From an uncultured Lachnospiraceae bacterium (lineage in GTDB: Bacteria > Bacillota > Clostridia > Lachnospirales > Lachnospiraceae): a stretch of 10,123 nucleotides of DNA. A model generated the notes under the pieces. That model was not told the origin of the DNA. It saw only the letters and a program-made list of their open reading frames with translations, and searched no databases. The position numbers and the translations under genes are program-made. The stretch covers positions 1 through 10,123 of the forward strand of contig CAMWMO010000012.1 in assembly GCA_947175305.1 (NCBI GenBank), given 5' to 3'. Below, in pieces: positions 8,301-10,123 of this stretch (the first letter of the stretch is position 1; each line of letters begins with the position of its first letter).

Positions 8301-9038
8301 ATGAATCCCGACTGGACGACACAGGGAAAAGAAGCGGTCGTCCGTACAGAGTTTGCGATTGAGGAAAACAGGCCTTACAGCGCATATGTGATCGACTGGC
8401 TTATGCCGGATATGAATGGCATTGAAGTGGTCCGCAGAATCCGTAAGGTCATCGGGGAGACGGCGACGATCATTATTCTTACCGCATATGATTGGGCCGA
8501 TATCGAGGATGAGGCTAAGGAGGCCGGTGTTACGGCATTTTGCTCGAAACCGATCTTTCTTTCCGAGCTCCGCCAGATCCTTGTTGCTTCTTATATGGAG
8601 CAGGAGGCAGGGCAGGAGGAAGAATTGGAGGAGGAAAATCTGAAGGATTTCTTTACCGGCAGGAAGATTCTGTTGGTGGAGGACAATGAGATCAATCAGG
8701 AGATTGCACAGGAAATCTTGAGTAGTGTGGGATTTGTAGTCGATACTGTAAACGACGGAACAGAGGCCGTGGACAGGATCAAAAATGTGGATGCGGGTAC
8801 TTATGAACTGATCCTGATGGATATCCAGATGCCGATTATGGATGGCTATGAGGCGACACGGCAGATTCGGGCTTTGGAGGATCCTGCGAAGGCAGCAGTT
8901 CCGATCGTGGCGATGACGGCAAACGCCTTCGACGAGGACAGGAAGAAGGCAATGGAGGCCGGAATGAACGATCATGTCGCGAAACCGATCGATATCGAAA
9001 ACTTGATGGATACTTTGAAAAACGTGCTGCAGAACTAA
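5343..9038 (+). CDS. BvgS/EvgS-like hybrid histidine kinase, two SBP domains and two receivers
   Basis: A 1231-residue sensor. It has a signal sequence (about 1-31) and a first bacterial type-3 solute-binding domain (about 45-265, with SGYGIELLQMISK and GEIDVVTSA). A second, more divergent one follows (about 288-503, with APYSYVEDGELKGIVPDYF). One membrane helix lies at about 521-544. After a PAS-like region (about 560-690) and a short coiled coil come HisKA with His726 (MSHDIRTPMN) and HATPase_c with Asn844, DNGIGM (878-883) and GTGLGL (908-913). Receiver 1 has Asp969/970, phosphoacceptor Asp1018, Thr1047 and Lys1069. Receiver 2 has Glu1113/Asp1114, Asp1160, Thr1192 and Lys1214. Both receivers keep all key residues. 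BvgS proteins usually end in an HPt domain; here the chain ends right after receiver 2, and no response regulator is adjacent. The ligand is probably a small molecule such as an amino acid (inference from the family). Confidence 0.93.
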   Translation: MRVPGKIHIKKWIAALLCLFLILSDFVIADASDVSAPEQPAGDRVKAGIFYFDGYHMKDGEERLSGYGIELLQMISKYSHLNFDYVGYDASWNDMLTMLENGEIDVVTSARKNPEREDKFAFSYPVGRNSTVISVLADNTKFHSGDYKSYDGMCIGLLSGSSQNASLAEFAAEKQFSYQTKEYEDARRLEEALQDGSIDAILSSDLRKPTDERTLDTLMTENFYAIVRKEDTELLEEIDYAIEQMNINGGDWQNSLFYKYYGAVHSPGLVFNEREKAYIQDVLDGKKKITVTAIGDRAPYSYVEDGELKGIVPDYFAKVMELCGLPYEIIVPKDREEYYTLADTNSVDIVIDKKISDLKPEEHVCRGFHTASYMSAGIAEVTRNNFTGKIKTIAATNVQGEEPLEKGITGDAQILYYDTREDALNAVLNGDADATYVYIYTAELFVNNDFTNSLQYSIVNGVRFSFQMYVRENCDHELATILDKCLEQMSEDELNQLITQYTSYTPQNLTLAQYMRAHPGKMAVAAVITVLVIVTILGLLFWLRWKEKILEASERSNKELGEQLAIVDALSRDYLNVYAVNTGEDTAKVIKLEGYITSGLEKDFQKIFPYTPLVEQYVKDRVYPEDQQELLEALSIDKVTEKLASDMEYRGTYRILFDGEIHNFQFTYIKVGREGSQEGFTVLAGFRNIDEIVQEEQRQKQVLEEALAQAQHASRAKTTFLNNMSHDIRTPMNAIIGFTTLAASHLGSAESMRNYLDKIMTSSKHLLSLINDVLDMSRIESGKVRINEEEVSLPEIMHDLKTIVQSDIKAKQFEFYIDTLDVTNETIICDKLRLNQVLLNILSNSMKYTKAGGTVSVRIIQTDSEPDGYATYQFRIKDNGIGMSEEFLEHLFEPFEREQTSTVSGIQGTGLGLAITKNIIEMMNGTVEVESTVGKGTEFIVTFRFRTVDHPHEAEHLERLENLRALIVDDDVNTCMSVSKMLTSIGMNPDWTTQGKEAVVRTEFAIEENRPYSAYVIDWLMPDMNGIEVVRRIRKVIGETATIIILTAYDWADIEDEAKEAGVTAFCSKPIFLSELRQILVASYMEQEAGQEEELEEENLKDFFTGRKILLVEDNEINQEIAQEILSSVGFVVDTVNDGTEAVDRIKNVDAGTYELILMDIQMPIMDGYEATRQIRALEDPAKAAVPIVAMTANAFDEDRKKAMEAGMNDHVAKPIDIENLMDTLKNVLQN

Positions 9039-9068
9039 AAAAGGACCTTAACGGTCCTTTTTTAGTTC
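9032..9068. terminator. Bidirectional intrinsic terminator between convergent genes
   Basis: A perfect 16-bp inverted repeat: 9032-9047 (GAACTAAAAAAGGACC) and 9053-9068 (GGTCCTTTTTTAGTTC), with loop TTAAC. Six A and six T flank the GC-rich tip, so either strand gives a hairpin followed by a U-run. The kinase stop codon TAA (9036-9038) is inside the left arm. The minus-strand gene ends at 9097, 28 bases away on the other side, so one element serves both genes. Confidence 0.92.
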
Positions 9069-9096
9069 CTATAGAAGCGCGCGGGCGCTCGATTTA

Positions 9097-10065
9097 TTAC
9101 GCGATAGAGACCTGAAATCTTTGCTGCGCCGTCTGCTCGTCCAGTGATGCCCTTATAGCAGTGGTATAAGCGCTATTCTCCGTATTATTCTGTGCCGTTT
9201 TCTCTGTTCCGACCACATTCGTCTCAGCGGCTGTCTTCGGGACATTCATTGTCTCGCCTAACACAGAGAACTGGAATGCCAATGCTCTTCCTTCCTGTTT
9301 TTTCATCTCTTCAAGCTCAGCCTGTTTTCTTTCCGTATTGACGCCGCGCCGCTCGTCCTGTGCTATTTCTCCCTTTAAGATAGCAATGCCATCCTCGGTC
9401 TTGGTTATGATCGTTCCCAGACGATTTGCCTGCTGGGCGGAGGAGTTTGCCGATACCATTGTACGCATCTCTTCGCTGGACGGGCCGACATCTGTATCTG
9501 CATCGGTTTCTGCGGCTTTTACCTCTTCTTCCGCATCGTTTTCTGCCTCGGTTTTAACAGCCTGTTCCGTTTCGGAAACACTCGCCTGTGCTTCGATCGG
9601 CCGCGCATCTTCCTTTAAGACCACAGTGCCATCCTCAGTACTGGCGATAATGGCTCCCTGCGTCTGAGGTTGAGTTTCATCAGAGGCGGATGCCGCGTTT
9701 GCTTCCGAAACAGTATCTGAGGAGGGTTCTTTTGCCCGCAGAGCATCTTCTTCATCGTCCTCTTTTTGCGGTTTCTGATTCTCCCGAAGCTCCGCCAGCA
9801 TGCTCTCTCTTTTCTGTGACCGGAGAAGTTCCTCCTGACGCTGATCCAGTTTGGTATTGAGACCGGATATTTCTTTCTGAAGTGTCTTCCGCTCATCTGT
9901 TTTCTCGGTATAAGAGAGCTCTGCATTGGAAGATACCTTTTGCAGCTCCCGCTCTACGTTTGTAATCTCATCTTGAATTTTTTTGCTTTTTGCATCCGGC
10001 GTGCCTACCGTAGTCATCTGCATGACTGACATACCGTTCGATGATGTAACGCCGCCAATTCCCAT
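9097..10065 (-). CDS. Acidic coiled-coil protein, possibly FlxA-like
   Basis: A 322-residue cytoplasmic-type protein with no signal peptide, membrane helix or Cys. The N-terminus MGIGGVTSSNGMSVMQM leads to a predicted coiled coil at about 25-97, with KSKKIQDEITNVERELQKV and then ERKTLQKEISGLNTKLDQR. This alternation with a TEKTDERK break resembles FlxA-like (PF14282) proteins of clostridia; the match is from memory of the pattern and is tentative. Residues 98-210 are low-complexity, rich in Glu, Ala, Asp and Ser, and probably disordered. A 15-residue motif occurs twice (137-151 and 217-231). A second short charged helix lies at 235-260. ATG 10065 is chosen because AAAGGAGG (10076-10083) precedes it; the frame runs on to a TTG at 10107 that reads through this site. 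TATTAT or TATATT near 10112-10119 could be a -10 box, but the -35 region is outside the window. Confidence 0.82.
   Translation of the reverse strand: MGIGGVTSSNGMSVMQMTTVGTPDAKSKKIQDEITNVERELQKVSSNAELSYTEKTDERKTLQKEISGLNTKLDQRQEELLRSQKRESMLAELRENQKPQKEDDEEDALRAKEPSSDTVSEANAASASDETQPQTQGAIIASTEDGTVVLKEDARPIEAQASVSETEQAVKTEAENDAEEEVKAAETDADTDVGPSSEEMRTMVSANSSAQQANRLGTIITKTEDGIAILKGEIAQDERRGVNTERKQAELEEMKKQEGRALAFQFSVLGETMNVPKTAAETNVVGTEKTAQNNTENSAYTTAIRASLDEQTAQQRFQVSIA
9371..9418 (-). repeat. Repeat unit B within the acidic protein gene
   Basis: This encodes residues 217-231, GTIITKTEDGIAILK. It matches the segment exactly 240 bases away (9611-9658) at about 35 of 48 positions, with the shared pattern G-x-I-I-x-x-T-E-D-G-x-x-x-L-K. 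Confidence 0.75.
9611..9658 (-). repeat. Repeat unit A within the acidic protein gene
   Basis: This encodes residues 137-151, GAIIASTEDGTVVLK, the partner of the copy at 9371-9418. Third-position changes dominate in the TEDG core, so the protein motif is better kept than the DNA. This points to an old duplication held by selection. Confidence 0.75.
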
Positions 10066-10075
10066 AGAATCCACT

Positions 10076-10083
10076 CCTCCTTT
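10076..10083 (-). promoter_or_regulatory. Ribosome binding site that fixes the acidic-protein start
   Basis: On the minus strand AAAGGAGG is followed 10 bases later by ATG (10065-10063). The longer frame from 10107 would translate through this site, which makes it unlikely to be real. Confidence 0.85.
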
Positions 10084-10123
10084 GCAAAAGGATGTATGTA
10101 TTTCCAATCTGATAATATATATC

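Noticed and set aside
8013..8975. A 320-codon open frame on the minus strand inside the hybrid kinase gene.
   Set aside because: It is fully antisense to the HATPase and receiver domains, whose motifs are unmistakable. The translation is rich in His, Cys and Arg with no recognisable domain, as expected for the shadow of a biased coding frame.
9076..9089. GC-rich mini hairpin AGCGC-GCGG-GCGCT between the convergent genes.
   Set aside because: The stem is only 5 bp and has no T-run on either side. The nearby 16-bp palindrome explains termination on both strands.
9338..9667. An open frame on the plus strand opposite the acidic protein gene.
   Set aside because: The Ser/Ala-rich translation is the complement of the acidic low-complexity region. 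No ribosome binding site or domain supports it.

Overview
The window looks like chromosome of a Gram-positive gut Clostridium relative, most likely Lachnospiraceae. This rests on strong AGGAGG-type ribosome binding sites, intrinsic terminators, moderate GC content, and a hybrid kinase with the MSHDIRTPMN phosphoacceptor motif common in that family. No rRNA, tRNA, CRISPR array, transposase or phage gene was seen. The species cannot be named from the sequence.

Layout: (1) 2-1680 is a classical two-component system. It holds the C-terminal DNA-binding half of an OmpR/PhoB-type regulator (cut by the window edge) and, 2 bases later, its membrane sensor kinase. (2) 1755-2645 encodes a secreted protein with a Lys/Glu-rich linker and two PepSY-like units, closed by a strong terminator at 2660-2696. 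It is the most likely target or accessory protein of the two-component system. (3) 2892-4121 is an AT-rich stand-alone gene for an AAA-type ATPase with a DUF4143 C-terminus, driven by its own near-consensus promoter. (4) 4211-5221 encodes an extended short-chain dehydrogenase/epimerase-like protein. (5) 5343-9038 encodes a 1231-residue BvgS/EvgS-like hybrid kinase: signal peptide, two periplasmic-binding-type sensor domains, one membrane helix, a PAS-like region, HisKA, HATPase and two receiver domains. (6) 9097-10065 on the minus strand encodes an acidic coiled-coil protein that may be FlxA-like, and it converges on the kinase gene. A perfect 16-bp palindrome at 9032-9068 serves as terminator for both strands and contains the kinase stop codon.

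Functionally, the window carries two independent signal-transduction modules. One is complete apart from the window edge and has an adjacent secreted protein. The other is an orphan hybrid kinase whose HPt and DNA-binding output partners must lie elsewhere. The ATPase, the dehydrogenase and the acidic protein have no evident link to either module. Several start codons should be placed downstream of the longest open frame, because clear ribosome binding sites (and in one case the promoter -10 box) rule out the upstream TTG/GTG starts.
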